Below are positions 47,640 through 60,019 of a DNA stretch of 64,000 nt, piece after piece. The notes below the pieces were generated by a model that made no database searches, had not been told where the DNA came from, and saw only the letters and a list, made by a program, of their open reading frames with translations. Made by a program: the position numbers and the translations under genes. The DNA is taken from assembly GCA_949987705.1 (NCBI GenBank), contig OX465286.1, positions 3,077,445-3,141,444 of the forward strand, written 5' to 3'. This DNA is from Thereva unica. Lineage: Eukaryota > Arthropoda > Insecta > Diptera > Therevidae. Numbering within the stretch: position 1 is the first letter of the stretch; each line of letters opens with the position of its first letter.

Positions 47640-48170
47640 ATTACGAAAAACGAAACCATCTCAATCTAAACTAAGGTTCCTAGCAAGAAACAGACGAAAC
47701 TGGAGAAGCTGTTGTACCTGAAGCAATAAAATAACACCTTTTAGCGCTGCAGGACAGGATCATGTTCGCTTTTCCAGCTGTACTGATAATTTAACATAAA
47801 AACAAAAAAATTGCTCGCCTTGTTTCAGTTTCTAATGCCGCCAATTTATTCTAGGAATTTTTATCAGGAGTGTGGCATAAAAGTAATGGAGTCTGGTCAA
47901 CATGAGACCCGCAAGAAAGTTTAATTGTAAAAACATGTGGTAGGACAATGTAATGAGGAACTCTCTCTAATAAACATAACGACAACACCTGCAGCATTAA
48001 AAGCCGGCATGTTAGATATGAAGAGATGTCCCAACTTCTGCTTACTGTTTGCTGCTGTGCTGTTGATAACATATAAGTGGTATGTTGCGCTGATTAATCG
48101 ACAAATAATCACCTTTCTATCACGGCAAATAGCAATAACGTGGATGAATAATTTAAAGTAGACTTGCGAA
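47640..48170 (+). repeat. Dispersed repeat, copy 1 (about 0.5 kb)
   Basis: Its second half (atcaggagtgtg, gtaatggagtctgg, ataaacataacg, aacacctgcag, tagatatgaagagatg) recurs in order at 55,836-56,085. The first half also shows shared words (taaactaaggt-cctag). The family is unknown and no intact frame is shared. Confidence 0.75.
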
Positions 48171-48934
48171 ATGTAATAAAATTTCTAACAAACCACGGTA
48201 ATTATTCGAGATAATAACTGTGATTTGTAGCAGATTTAATTACTACAGGTAGTAACTAGAATTTGTATGAAATCTACTTACCTGAGACAGATGATTTTTA
48301 AGAAATTTAATGGGGGACTCTGAAAGCAGTTAATTTTATTGGTTCTGTCACATCAGTGTTTTAGTGGGTCTGAAGGTCATAAGGTGTCATCATCGGTGAG
48401 TTGAGCGCCTTGTTGAGCTACGATGCTAACAAACCACCAACGCAGCTAAATAAGCCCTTACGAATGGTAATACATGTTCACTCTATCTCAAATTCTCGAT
48501 TAAAGCTATGCCTAGGATGTTATGAAGTAGATCAGCGGTTCGACTAACACTGGCTACTGTGGTATTAGGAAGGCCGATGCCGGTTTTATTAGCTTGGAGG
48601 CTGTAATTTCGACCCTAATCCTGCGGGGCTCCAATCAGGAACGAATTCGGTCTTCGCGCTAATAAGAATCCTATATGAGCGTACGAATAGAAAGACAAGG
48701 TCACGTTTTTTTCGTGCTGAGATATTGGGTCCAAAAGTGCCGCTACTGTTCGCTTGGCATACCTCATGTTTGTGGGCCAGATCGCTGGAACAAGCTCAGC
48801 AAGGAATGTTCCCTGGGCTCCTCAATTCCCACTTAATTGGTCCACAAAAGTCCCATGAGTATGCCAATAAGGCAGAATAAGGTATTATACAACTGGGTGC
48901 GCCCGGTGCCTAGAGGAGACTTACAAAATCCATC

Positions 48935-49020
48935 CGCTGCCCTCGACACGATAACTTAACCTTGCCTTCGTAGGCCCGATCACATTAACCCATACGTTTC
49001 AGGACAGCTTCCATGTTGCT
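48935..49020 (+). repeat. Dispersed repeat, copy 2
   Basis: Partner of 38,575-38,662: cacgataactta, taggcccgatcacattaacc, gtttcaggacagctt. Confidence 0.6.
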
Positions 49021-49689
49021 TCCTCTAGCTAGTGATTGATCGTCCCCAACGTAACTTTATCAATGAAATTTGGATTTGGTTTGAACTATATTTTCACTCA
49101 ATCCTTAGATCTGAGAGCTTCTGGTCCCTCTTTTGCTCCGATAAACTGCGCAGATCAGACAATTTATCGTTCAGTTCTCCCAATTCCGTCCATTGTTTGC
49201 CATTATTAAAAAGATGTACTCAAATCAGCAAAACTGACGAGAGACTCAGCAAGCCCGTACAACGAACTTACGAACCCACACTTTCAGTTCAGTTGATCGT
49301 ACAGATTTTTTGCACAACTGGATTTTCAGGGGGATGATTTTAAATTATAATGAAGTGTTGCGTATATAACCCATGCAATAACAACCGTATAAAACCATAA
49401 AATAGCCACGAGTTTCCCGGTAAATTGATCGCTCGATCCACACATATTCTTGACGTGACGGCAGCTTCAGTGCCGGACCGGGGGCATCAGTGAAAAAAAA
49501 TATCCGCACCATGTAATTTCATGGAAACAAATTGGGAAAGGCGCGGCATGTCCCCACATCCGAAGCAGGGGGGCACCGACGTTCTCAGTGCTTTAAGTTT
49601 CGTAAAAACCGCAAAAAATACGTTGCCACCCCGGACGTGAAACAAGTCTCGCCATTTCGTTTCATTGATATTTTTCGTAGCGTTGAAGC

Positions 49690-49803
49690 CCAGTTTACAT
49701 CCCAAAGTCAACGCGAAACTGCACACACACACAACAAACAAATTTCTGTGCGATAAAAGAGCTTCAAAGTTAACTTTCGCGTTGACTTTGGGTTGCAAAC
49801 TGG
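49690..49803. repeat. Palindromic element, 114 bp, MITE-like
   Basis: The ends ccagtttacatcccaaagtc and, inverted, ccagtttgcaacccaaagtc pair over about 35 bases (continuing aacgcgaaa), around a CA-rich loop. The outermost ccagttt-aca resembles the ends of the MITE at 24,170-24,411. Confidence 0.75.
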
Positions 49804-50356
49804 ATGATGGTAAATTATTTTGGCATCAACTCTACACAGAGAAGGGACGAGGATTGTCTAGGGGAAGAGGGAATCATTGAGAATGAGAGGATCTGGCCAG
49901 AGAAAGATAGAGCAAAAGAAGGAGAAATTATGATAGGATTGTGTGAAAATGAGTCTAAAAGAAGCAGAACGCAGGGTGTATATGTGGTGCCGCCGACTTT
50001 TGACTATATGCCACCGGGTATTTTAGCCCCACAATGCCGGCAGCGCAACAGCAGAGCAGCAGCAGCAGCATTTTTATTGGGAATATGTATGTATATACGT
50101 GTATATTTGCGCGTCTGTATATTTATTATTTACAGATGTAAAACTATGTATGTATGAATTTTTGTATGAATATATATATGTATGATTTTGCTGAAACGCA
50201 TTCAGTTTCCATTCCCAACAAATTGCGGCTGGTTATTGTCGGTTTCGTTGGCTGGTTGGAAATCATTCGTTCGCTGTTTCGCGGCGGATCGCTCGAGTAA
50301 TGTCAAAAAACGTTTTTTTTTTATTATTATAAATTTCATTTTTAGTTCTCGATTTA

Positions 50357-50494
<138 letters not shown>

Positions 50495-50499
50495 TGTTT

Positions 50500-53440
50500 A
50501 TATAAATTTTATTTTTGTATACACATATTTATATATATACAAATATAAACTAAATATAAAAAATCGTTCCAACTTGTCAAATAAAAATTATCTTTGACAT
50601 AGATTTTATTTTGGGATTTTCTTTATTTTCTTTTGTGTATTCAAAAAAAACACAAAATAAAAATATATACTCGTATATTATAATTATAAATTTTCGAATA
50701 TTATTTTCAATTTGATTCTAATATTTTTTAATAACAAAAAATTGTTCGGTATATGATACTAAATTGGAAAAAAAATCGTTTAGCGAATTTGAAATTATTT
50801 ATTATTAAAAAAAAAAAAACAAAAAAAAAATATATACATATATATTTGTATGTAAATCCGCCGTCGTCGTACGAAAAGAAAATTTTTTTATATATAGATA
50901 TATATATAAAATAATGTTAATAATTTTTATTAAAAATTCGGTCGTGTCGCGTGTATTCAGTAGTGTAGTAAAGTCAGTCGAAGACAGTGTGTTTAATGAT
51001 AATAATAATAATTAAAAAAAAATATAATTTTTTTAATTAAGAAAAAAATCTTTATTTGCTTTAAGTAACAAAAAGTAAATTTAAAACAAAAAAAACCTAC
51101 TTTACACTTTTTTTATTTAATAATAAATATGTAAATATTGCCATTATTATTATTATTATTATTTTGTTGGTTTAAAACTAAAAAAAAAATTAAAGAAATT
51201 TTGTGCATAGTGAACTCTTGTCGATATTTATATACATATATGTATATACACATATTTAACAAGAAAAAAATAAAAATGGTTATTATTACTTGAATCTGTT
51301 TAAAAAAAAAATAAAAAAGAAGAAGTATGTTTGTGTGTTACAAGTGCTTTCTATATACAATATTAAATCGGTTCAGTGTGTTCCCCATTCCTCCTGCCCG
51401 GCCCTAGTAAAAATTGTATGTATATATATATATATTTATATATATGCATATGTCAGAAAAACTCAGCCTATACACACCGCGATATGTATATAGTATATGT
51501 CCCCCGGCAACAAGATTTTCGTGACTATCAAGGTTTCTCATATGTTGGGTACATTTTTTTCTTTTTTTTTTCTTAACAAAATAAAAGAATAAAAAAAAGC
51601 AGTTTAAATAAAAAACACACAAAAAATATTTTTAATATATATATGTATATACAAACAAACATATATATATGTATGTATATATGAAATTATACAAAAAAAA
51701 AGCAAGTATTAAAAAAATTTATTTTTTTTCTTAAAAAATTATTAATATAATCAATTAATATATTTTTTTTATCTCATTAAATTTAAACAAACAAAAAATA
51801 AAGTGCATAAAAATTTTCAGTCGTAAAGTAAATTTTATTTTTACTATAGTAATAATTAATTAAAAAAAATTAGATCAAACAAAAATCAACCGGAAAATGA
51901 GAAAAAATATATATATGTATGTATATCTCAAGTATTATTCTCTAGTGCTTTCTAATTAATATATAGTCTTTCTATATTTCTTCTACATAACTCCCCCTCC
52001 ACCCCTCCCCATCCGCTGGGGAAAAGTAACGAAAAGTAATATAGAGTTAATTGGCAATTAGTGAGTGATTAAAGAACAACGATTTAAACAAAAAAAAACT
52101 TGAAATATTAAAACTTATCTCAATACACCTACCCCCTCCCCTCCTTCTTGCCCGCCCGCCGGCCTTACCATAAAAAAATACAAAAATTAACTACGAAATT
52201 TCCAGTTTCTTTCTAATATAATTTTCGTTTTTTTTTTGTTATTGTTGGTGATTGAGAATTTTTTTAATTTAAATTAAAAAAAAAGTTGTGCTAGAAAGAT
52301 AAATCCGAAATGATTTGAAATTATCGATATCTTATTAAATTAAATTAAAAAAATAATAAACTTGATTTACTTCTTTTGTTACTATTACTTCCGTTTCTAC
52401 TTCGTTTTTCATTTTATTTTTTTTTTTTGTTAGTGGGGGGTTGTAGAAAATATAGGGACAGGGAAGATGTCAATTATATATTGCCTTAGCAACAGACTTC
52501 TATTGTTTGAATAGCACTGGAGTGTCTTTTTCTTTGGTTATTCTTGTTTTCTCCTCTTTTAAGCACTAGCCGACCTCCGCATGTTCTTAAAAACCACCCC
52601 CTTGCCTTCCCCCGTCGCAGTGGCGGGCCTTTTCCCCAATATTCGTGCGCCTCTTAATCTTTTTTTTAACTAACAACATAAATAGCAAAAACAAAAATGC
52701 CCCCACACTATCTCAACCAACCAACCCCGGGGTAGTATCACCAACCCACTACCACCCCCACCCCATCCACAACCCACCGGGTCATTCAAATTCAACTATA
52801 CACAAAGCCCCAGAAATAACCTTTTTTAGGGTGTTGTACACGAGTGTGTGCCTGTGTGAATGAATATATAATTTTTTTTGGGGGTTTTATAGGCTATATT
52901 TTTTTTTCAATCCCTCCTCCCTTCTATATATATACAATATTTTTTGCTTATATTATTATTTTTGTTTGTGTCATGTATCACAGAGTAAACTAACGGAAAG
53001 GTTGTAGGGATGGAAAAATAATATGAGAAATATTATTTTTTGGGTGTGTGTGTAAAAAAGCCACTTTCTACCACCAATAACTTATTTCATTTTTTTTTCT
53101 AAATTACTGGTAAATAATTTTATAATTGTACAATTTCACAATTGTACACATATAAGTAAAAAGTAAAAAAGCATCTCTATTTTCCGGCATAATCCCCTTT
53201 CATCTTTCTCTCTCTTATTTTCTCTCTCTACACACAAACACTTTTGGTCCTGCGATGCTCTATATTTTTCTTTATCCCCTTGGAAAAGTAGGAAGCTTCT
53301 ATAACCTTGAAAATATGTATCTACTCATATACACAGAGGCAGCGATGACATCTTCTCATTTGATAGGAATTTCTTTTACACCCTCCCCCGGACCAGATTT
53401 TGATGTTTTAAGAATTGTGAATAAGATGTAGAGGGAGGGG
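50500..53440. other. Very AT-rich low-complexity block, possible untranslated region
   Basis: Poly(A), poly(T), TA and ATT runs alternate with C-rich patches (51,990-52,160; 52,590-52,800). Composition changes sharply at both ends. The words before it (50,190-50,300) and at 50,940-50,990 resemble insect 5' untranslated sequence, but no coding exon was tied to them. Confidence 0.35.
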
Positions 53441-53449
53441 ATGACTTTT

Positions 53450-55600
53450 TTTGAGGGGGGGAATCAGGAGAATAGAGGATGGTTGCGGGAGGCCAGTATC
53501 ATTCAATCAAAACTTGAAAGGCCGGATCAATTCATCCAAATGACACTGCGCCACGCTAAAACCGCATCGTGTGTATGTTTTGGGGGTTCAGATGGACTCA
53601 TGTGTAGAACTTTAGATTTTCATGGCATTCTCAAAATTCTCATAGTGCGGCGCCACAGAGTCATGGCTCGCTCGTGTGTAGGGAAACCCAGAGCCAAATA
53701 GCGCGCCGAACTAACCACTGAACTCGCAGTATTCAGAGAAACAAAATAATGTACTCAGAATGGAATTGGGCTGATTGTTTTCGGCTTCATCGTGTGTGCA
53801 ATCCCTGGAGCCATAATGGAGCGCTCGCTTCTCATTTGCGCAATTTCATTATGGCAACGGCCAGCGCATGAATGAAGTTTCCTCGCATTGTGCCTTAGAG
53901 AAACTTGTGTCTGTTGCGCTTCTTCGGCATCAAATAGCGAAACGACACACCTTTACAAGAGCTACAATAGCAAGCAAACCTGGTAGACCCAAAGCTTGAT
54001 GGAAATATATAGTACGTATACAGGATGAGAACCCGAGTCAAACTACATGTAGACACGAGTCGAGTTAGGGTCGACAGAACTAAACTCAGCTCTGCTACCT
54101 GGGTTAAGTTGAATTTATGCATATAGATCCGAGTTCAGTAGTTGAGTAATTGAATTTAGTTGACAGCAGCATCTCTATGTTCTGTTTGTGATTTGTGACG
54201 CGAGCCGATCAACTCAACTCAACTACGACTCATCATCATGTATACGTAGTAATAGACTATATAATCTCTGGAGGCTGCTATAAGGGGTATTGGAGGATAC
54301 TACTCCTTAGACCAAAGCCACAAGCGATGTTTGCTTCCTTCCTATAACGCTACAACTCATATCGAACCTTGGTCTTCTCTAAAGATTTCCTCTACCAGTT
54401 AGGATTCTCTAGGACCATACCTGCGTCTGCTCTTACGTCGTTGAGCCACCTCCTTCTTGGTATTGATATCCTTGTCAAGTCCATTCTTGCAATATGTCCT
54501 GCTTACCTTAGCCTATTTCAATCTTGATCTAGATGTTTAATTCAGGTTCGTTATATATTATTGTATCTACCCCCTTCTCCATCTACCAATAGAAGGCGCG
54601 GTGTAAGCTTACTGCATAAATCGTTACGAATCGTCAACTCGAATTCTAACTAAATCGTTACAAAACAGTTCGTTCAAACTTCTAATCAGTCCAGTTCAAT
54701 GGCACTACATCCAAAAACGAGCCTTGGCCTCCGTCAGTTTTCTCCTCCAACCTTCTCGCCTACCAATCATCTATTTTAATGACGTTTTGTTTTATTACCC
54801 TTTTATTACCTCTGGCAATAAAAGTGCGTTATAAGGAATTTTATTACATTAGATGGAAGCCTGTCATCAAATTATGATTGGGATTCTCCTGATTGGGGAT
54901 TAGACTACGGGATTCATTCGGGGGCACATATACACTTGTAGCGAGACATTGGTGAAAAAGAAAGAAAAAACCCTAGCAAATCTCCCATCCTATATTTTTG
55001 GTATAAAAAAATATTGTGCTATTTTTTCCTAAACTCGTTCTGTGTTTTCTAATGGAATAGAAGAATATAGGGGGTTCTGGGGGGAGAATAAATCATTTCA
55101 AAAGATACTCTGCTGCTGGTATTCTAAATCCCTGAAAAATAATAAATAACCTAAGGGCAATTATAAAGCCATCAAACAAACAACACCGAGCAGGAAAAAA
55201 ACATTTTCGCCTGCCTTTTAAATGGCGATATTTACTTCATCAAAGCATCCTTTTTGTACCTAGCAACGCCAATTCCGGCTAAGGAAGCTGCAGGGAAAAA
55301 GCAAGAAAGAATAATGATATAATCGTTTTCCCCACATCGCAAAATATGAATTAAGCAGGAATCAAGGGAAATATTTTGTGAAAAAGAAGGACATCTTTCA
55401 TCTTCTGTAATGGCAAGAGCAAATCCCTTTTAACGATATTTTTTGGGAGTGTCATAGCAACCCAAAGGCCCTTAGTAGAGTTTGAGGCGGTGACCCTCCA
55501 AGAATTAAGATTTGCGCATAGAAGATTAAAATCCGTTTGTTATGGTAAGCCCTTGTTAAGTTGGCTCGTAGGTGCCAACCAATATATGGTGTACCTCTGA
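53450..55600. other. No gene recognised
   Basis: Mixed-composition DNA with short frames only. No repeat pairs with other parts of the window were noticed. Confidence 0.4.
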
Positions 55601-55619
55601 TTGAGAGATATCAATTTGT

Positions 55620-56110
55620 TAGTAAACTAAGGTCCCTAGTAACAAGCCGTGGTAATTGGCAAAAACCGGGGCTAATGGCGTGTGTCCCGGAACGGCACGG
55701 CCTAAGCCTTGTAGGGCGGGATCATTAAAATTTGAGCGTCTTTCCGCAGCAGTACCGGTAATTCAACAAAAAAAACTGTTCCAATTTATGCTAAGCCCCA
55801 TCGTCAAAGTACATACAGCTTCTAGAAAATTTTGATCAGGAGTGTGTGAAAAAAGTAATGGAGTCTGGGCAACATGACACCCGGAAAAGAAATTGGTGTT
55901 TCCTTATTAAAAAACATGTGTTAGGATAAATTTGCAATGAGAAATTCTCTCTCTGATAAACATAACGAAAACACCTGCAGAAGGCGGCATGTTTGATATG
56001 AAGAGATGCCTTAACTTCTGTTTACTTTGCTACTGTGCTTTGGACGACATGTTGCAGTGGCATGTTGCGTTGATTAATCGAAAGTACCGCTGCCACCAAA
56101 CGTGCTCTTT
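55620..56110 (+). repeat. Dispersed repeat, copy 2 (about 0.5 kb)
   Basis: Partner of 47,640-48,170. The shared half runs from atcaggagtgtg to gttgattaatcga with several small insertions and deletions. Confidence 0.75.
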
Positions 56111-57084
56111 TGCGTGTGACAACCCCAGAGAGCAGTCGCTCACATCAGATCCGTATAACCGAGCGCGTATCGATTTCCTGGTCGATGTCGTCGCGAACGC
56201 TTCAATTTCTACCACGTCTGTATTTCCGGCCGACGATGTTACTCGAACTTGATCTCGGACTTCACGGGGTTTCATCGTAGCCGACATTTCACAAAACCCA
56301 TGCTATGGGCTGCGTAGATGGTCTCCTTTCAAGACTGAGAAATCGACATGTTGCCAACTGAAGAGAATAGCCTAAAATAGCAGCTAGGTCTATTATGGGA
56401 CGCTATCGACTCGCTACATCTACAAAGCTTGAAAAATTCGCCTGCAATACGGCATGCATGTTCCCGCTACAGTCATGGCCATCATTCTGCCGCTATAGAG
56501 CCCCATTCCAAACGCGAGTGTGTCGTTTTACCAAGCAGTGCCCCGACCTAGTGCTAGCCAAGTCCATGCTGCTTGATCCGATCTACTGAGTATGCTAATG
56601 GCACCCTTTATGGTCACCAATGCCACTTTTTTCGTCTTTACAATTTTTCAAAGCTTCAATTTTGGTCTCTTTAGTCAAAGTGTGAGTGTACTGTGCTTCG
56701 TTTGGACTATTCCGTGCGTGTTTCATTGGTACTGCTGCATTCGAAAAGGTAGAATTTTTCCTCAGGCGGACTGTACCTGTTTCGGGTGCCATGCAGGCGT
56801 TTTGACGCTGTGTGCTGGTTGCAGGCTAAGAACGGGCGAGTCTTATTTTACTCAAGCTCTCAGGTACATAATAGGCCAAATGGGAAACAGCGTAATATGA
56901 CGAAGGAGATAAAATATGCCCAAGATGAGGCGCCAACGCTCGATTAGGGCTGCAGCGCCATTGGATGCATATCAAAAAGCAAGCCCGAAGAACTGTGATA
57001 ATTACAACACGCATTTCTACTTCAGCCGTTCCTATCCTCAATGCTTTTAGAAGACTAGAAAGCAGGATGGCTATCTAGTCTAGG

Positions 57085-57175
57085 TGGCATCATATCGTTG
57101 TGTGGAATCGAATCACGGACCTATGGAATGCTGGTAGTCAGCTGCCTTAACCCATAGACTCTCTAAGCCGACGAC
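57085..57175 (-). mobile_element. Decayed SINE head
   Basis: On the minus strand it contains gagagtctatgggttaaggc and then ggtccgtgattcgattcc, matching the tRNA-like heads at 25.5, 38.1 and 46.8 kb. The body is not recognisable. Confidence 0.6.
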
Positions 57176-58369
57176 TTGACTTTCGGTGTTCGAAAGAGAA
57201 CCGGTCTAATCTGCCCCTGGCGTTCTGTCCTGTTGTCAGGCCATTATTTTTTCGAAATTCTCCCAAACACAACAAGAATTAAAAAAAAAAATATTCAACC
57301 TTCAACTTCCTGGGAAATCCAAAAATTTCGCTTCTCTTTGGGTGTTCGTGTATTAGTGTGCGGAGCAAGATTGCTGAATGTTACTATGCCGCAAAATAAT
57401 TAATGTTCCCCCAGTAAACAACAATTCAAGGTACACGATTTCACAATTTACAATTACTTTGAAATTAAATAACATTTTTCCGCTTAATATTTGCCTCTCG
57501 GAAAAAACAGTTTTAAACCAAAAGGAAAATAAGAAATAAATACTGGAATACCCGCCGACAAATGAGTAAACAGAACCCAACTGCCTTTGTTATCTTTGCC
57601 ACATTATTAAATCAACATGTTGCAGAAGTACACAAAAAGAGCGCAGAATGTTTTCCTCGCCTAGTATCTAGTTCCAAAGTGTCTAGACGGTAATTTTGTA
57701 TCTTGTTGTATTGTGCGATAATAAAATGTTTTTCCTTTTTTTAAATAATTATGAAACTGAATCGTTGATTGATTAAACAAAACGGAAAAAGCCAAACAAT
57801 CGAAATAATTACAAGAAGTATTTTTTTCCGATCCAATTACGACATTTACGATGTTTTTTGCTTCCTTTTCGAAATTATATTTTTTTGCAAGTTGGTGAAA
57901 TAAGAGATCAATTAGAAAGTGAGACGTGTGCTTCGGGGAAGGATTCGTTAAAAAATCCGATAACCATACATATGCCCACCCCCTCCCGGTTACGCCCTCG
58001 CAATACCTTCCAGGAAAATAATAACAAAAGCAGAATTTAATGTATCACATAACAACAATTAAAGGAAGACCTTGGTGGGGCTCTCTTGTGCTTCACTTTA
58101 ACCTGGATTGTATTTCGCCTCAGCAAATTGTTCTTTTGACATTATTAAAGCTCCGATCAAAATTCTAGCTTTGCTCTTTATAGATATCGACAGACGTCTA
58201 CCTCAGTGAAAAATCTGCCAGACGCCATGGCGGTGTTTCTATGTATATTAAGAAATATCAAAGTGCGTACAGAGCAATCTTAAAGCAATCGATTTATTAG
58301 CATCTCTGTTTGCTTCCAATTCTTCTTTACCCCAAACTGATATGCTACCCCCTGTTCTCGAGCACAGCG

Positions 58370-60015
58370 CTCATTTAATGGACAGGGTTTTCTTCAGAAC
58401 TCACATGCCTCAAGGAGCTCGATGTCAATAAATCCACTGGACCCGATAATATACCCCCTATCGTCTTAAAACAATGCGCCTCACCTTTGGCTAAACCTCT
58501 GCGCAAACTTTTTGCCCTATCATACTCTTCCGGAGTCTATCCAGACTCTTGGAAACTTGCCCATGTTCAGCCAATACCGAAAAAGGCGACTCCAGCCAAT
58601 ACCGAAAAAGGCGACTCCAGCCTTCCCTCTAACTACCGCCCAATAGCAATTATACTTCTATTCTCTCCAAAACAAGGGAGACGATAATCAACAAAACACT
58701 TATGGGATATCTAGAATCCAACCTACTCATAAACAACAGACAGTGTGGCTTCCGACAAAAAAGATCCACTGGCGATCTTTTAGTCTGTCTTACAGAACAC
58801 CTCAGCCGAAGTTTGCATGGATCAGGTGAATCCAGTCTGGTTGCTTTGGCTATCTCCAAGGCTTTTGATAGAGTTTGGCACTTAGCCTTGTTAGCTAAAC
58901 TCAAAGCTATTGGAATCGACTCACTTTTACAGAAGTGGATTGAGAGTTTCCTTTCCGGCCGTTCAATTAAGGTAGTATTGGATGGCATCAAATCTGAACC
59001 CAACTCTATCTCTGCGGGGGTCCCCCAAGGGTCAATTTTATCACCAGCCCTATTTCTTATCTTTATAAATGACCTACTTTCAATCCCCTCCAACCCACTT
59101 CTCAGCTTCGCTGACGACGGTACCCTGCGTTACTCTTACAGCTACGATACAAGACAGACTCATGCCAGATCCTGTCTTGATGATCGCAATAATGACATTA
59201 AGCTCATTTCCACCAAAACCAAGTACTGTCTTATATAAAAAAAAAGTTCAACACCTCACCATCCTTGACAGTGGATGAAGTTGAACTAATGGCCGACCCA
59301 TCTCTACACATCTTAGGCGTCACATTAGCCAAAGACTTGCGATGGAATGACCACATATTCCAAATCGCCAAACACGCATCCCAGTGCTTTGGATTTCTCA
59401 AGAGGTGCAAGTTTCTCCTCTAGCCATCGGCCCGTGCTGTTATTTATAAATCCTACATTCGGCCTCTCCTCGAATACAACTCCCTCGTTTGGGGCGGCGC
59501 GTCGATAACCAAGATAAGGTGCAAAAAAAGGCACTTAAATTAATTGATGACGACACCGCCTGCTCCACCATCGACCCCTTGAACCACCGTAGGAATGTAG
59601 CAGCACTAACAAAATTTTATCGCTACTATTATAGCGACTGTTCGTCCGAAATAAACGCTCTCCTGCCTCCACGGCAATCTTATAACCGCAACACCAGATT
59701 AGCCCACTCGTCTCATTCCCTCTACCTACAACTTCCCCTTTCACGCACTCAACAAGATATGAATTCGCTTGTAAATAGAACGACTGTGGAATAATCTCCC
59801 GCAGTCAGTATTTCCGAGCTCCTACAACATCCAAGTCAAATGCAGGGTTCATCGCCACCTTCTTCAACACCCCTTCGAACCCCCATAACTCTTAACCTAT
59901 TCCCCCCGTACTAAGCTTGCTGCTAGACATTGCACCATGACGTGACAAACGACATGACGGACTAGTAGTACAAAGGGTGATTCCTGAGCTTAGCACTGCC
60001 ACATAAAAAAAAGGT
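58370..60015 (+). pseudogene. Decayed jockey-like non-LTR retrotransposon
   Basis: Reverse-transcriptase motifs appear in order but in different frames: S-T-G-P-D-N-I-P-P (about 58,430), S-N-Y-R-P-I-A-I (about 58,640), R-Q-C-G-F-R-Q-K-R-S-T near 58,740, A-I-S-K-A-F-D-R-V-W-H (about 58,850), G-V-P-Q-G-S-I-L-S-P (about 59,015), F-A-D-D (about 59,108), then I-R-P-L-L-E-Y (about 59,455). There is a frameshift near 58,665, a stop at 59,236 and more beyond. In motif A the first catalytic Asp is Ala (GCT). A 25-base tandem duplication lies at 58,571-58,620. It ends in an A run at about 60,006-60,013. No endonuclease is seen. Confidence 0.85.
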
Positions 60016-60019
60016 CTTC

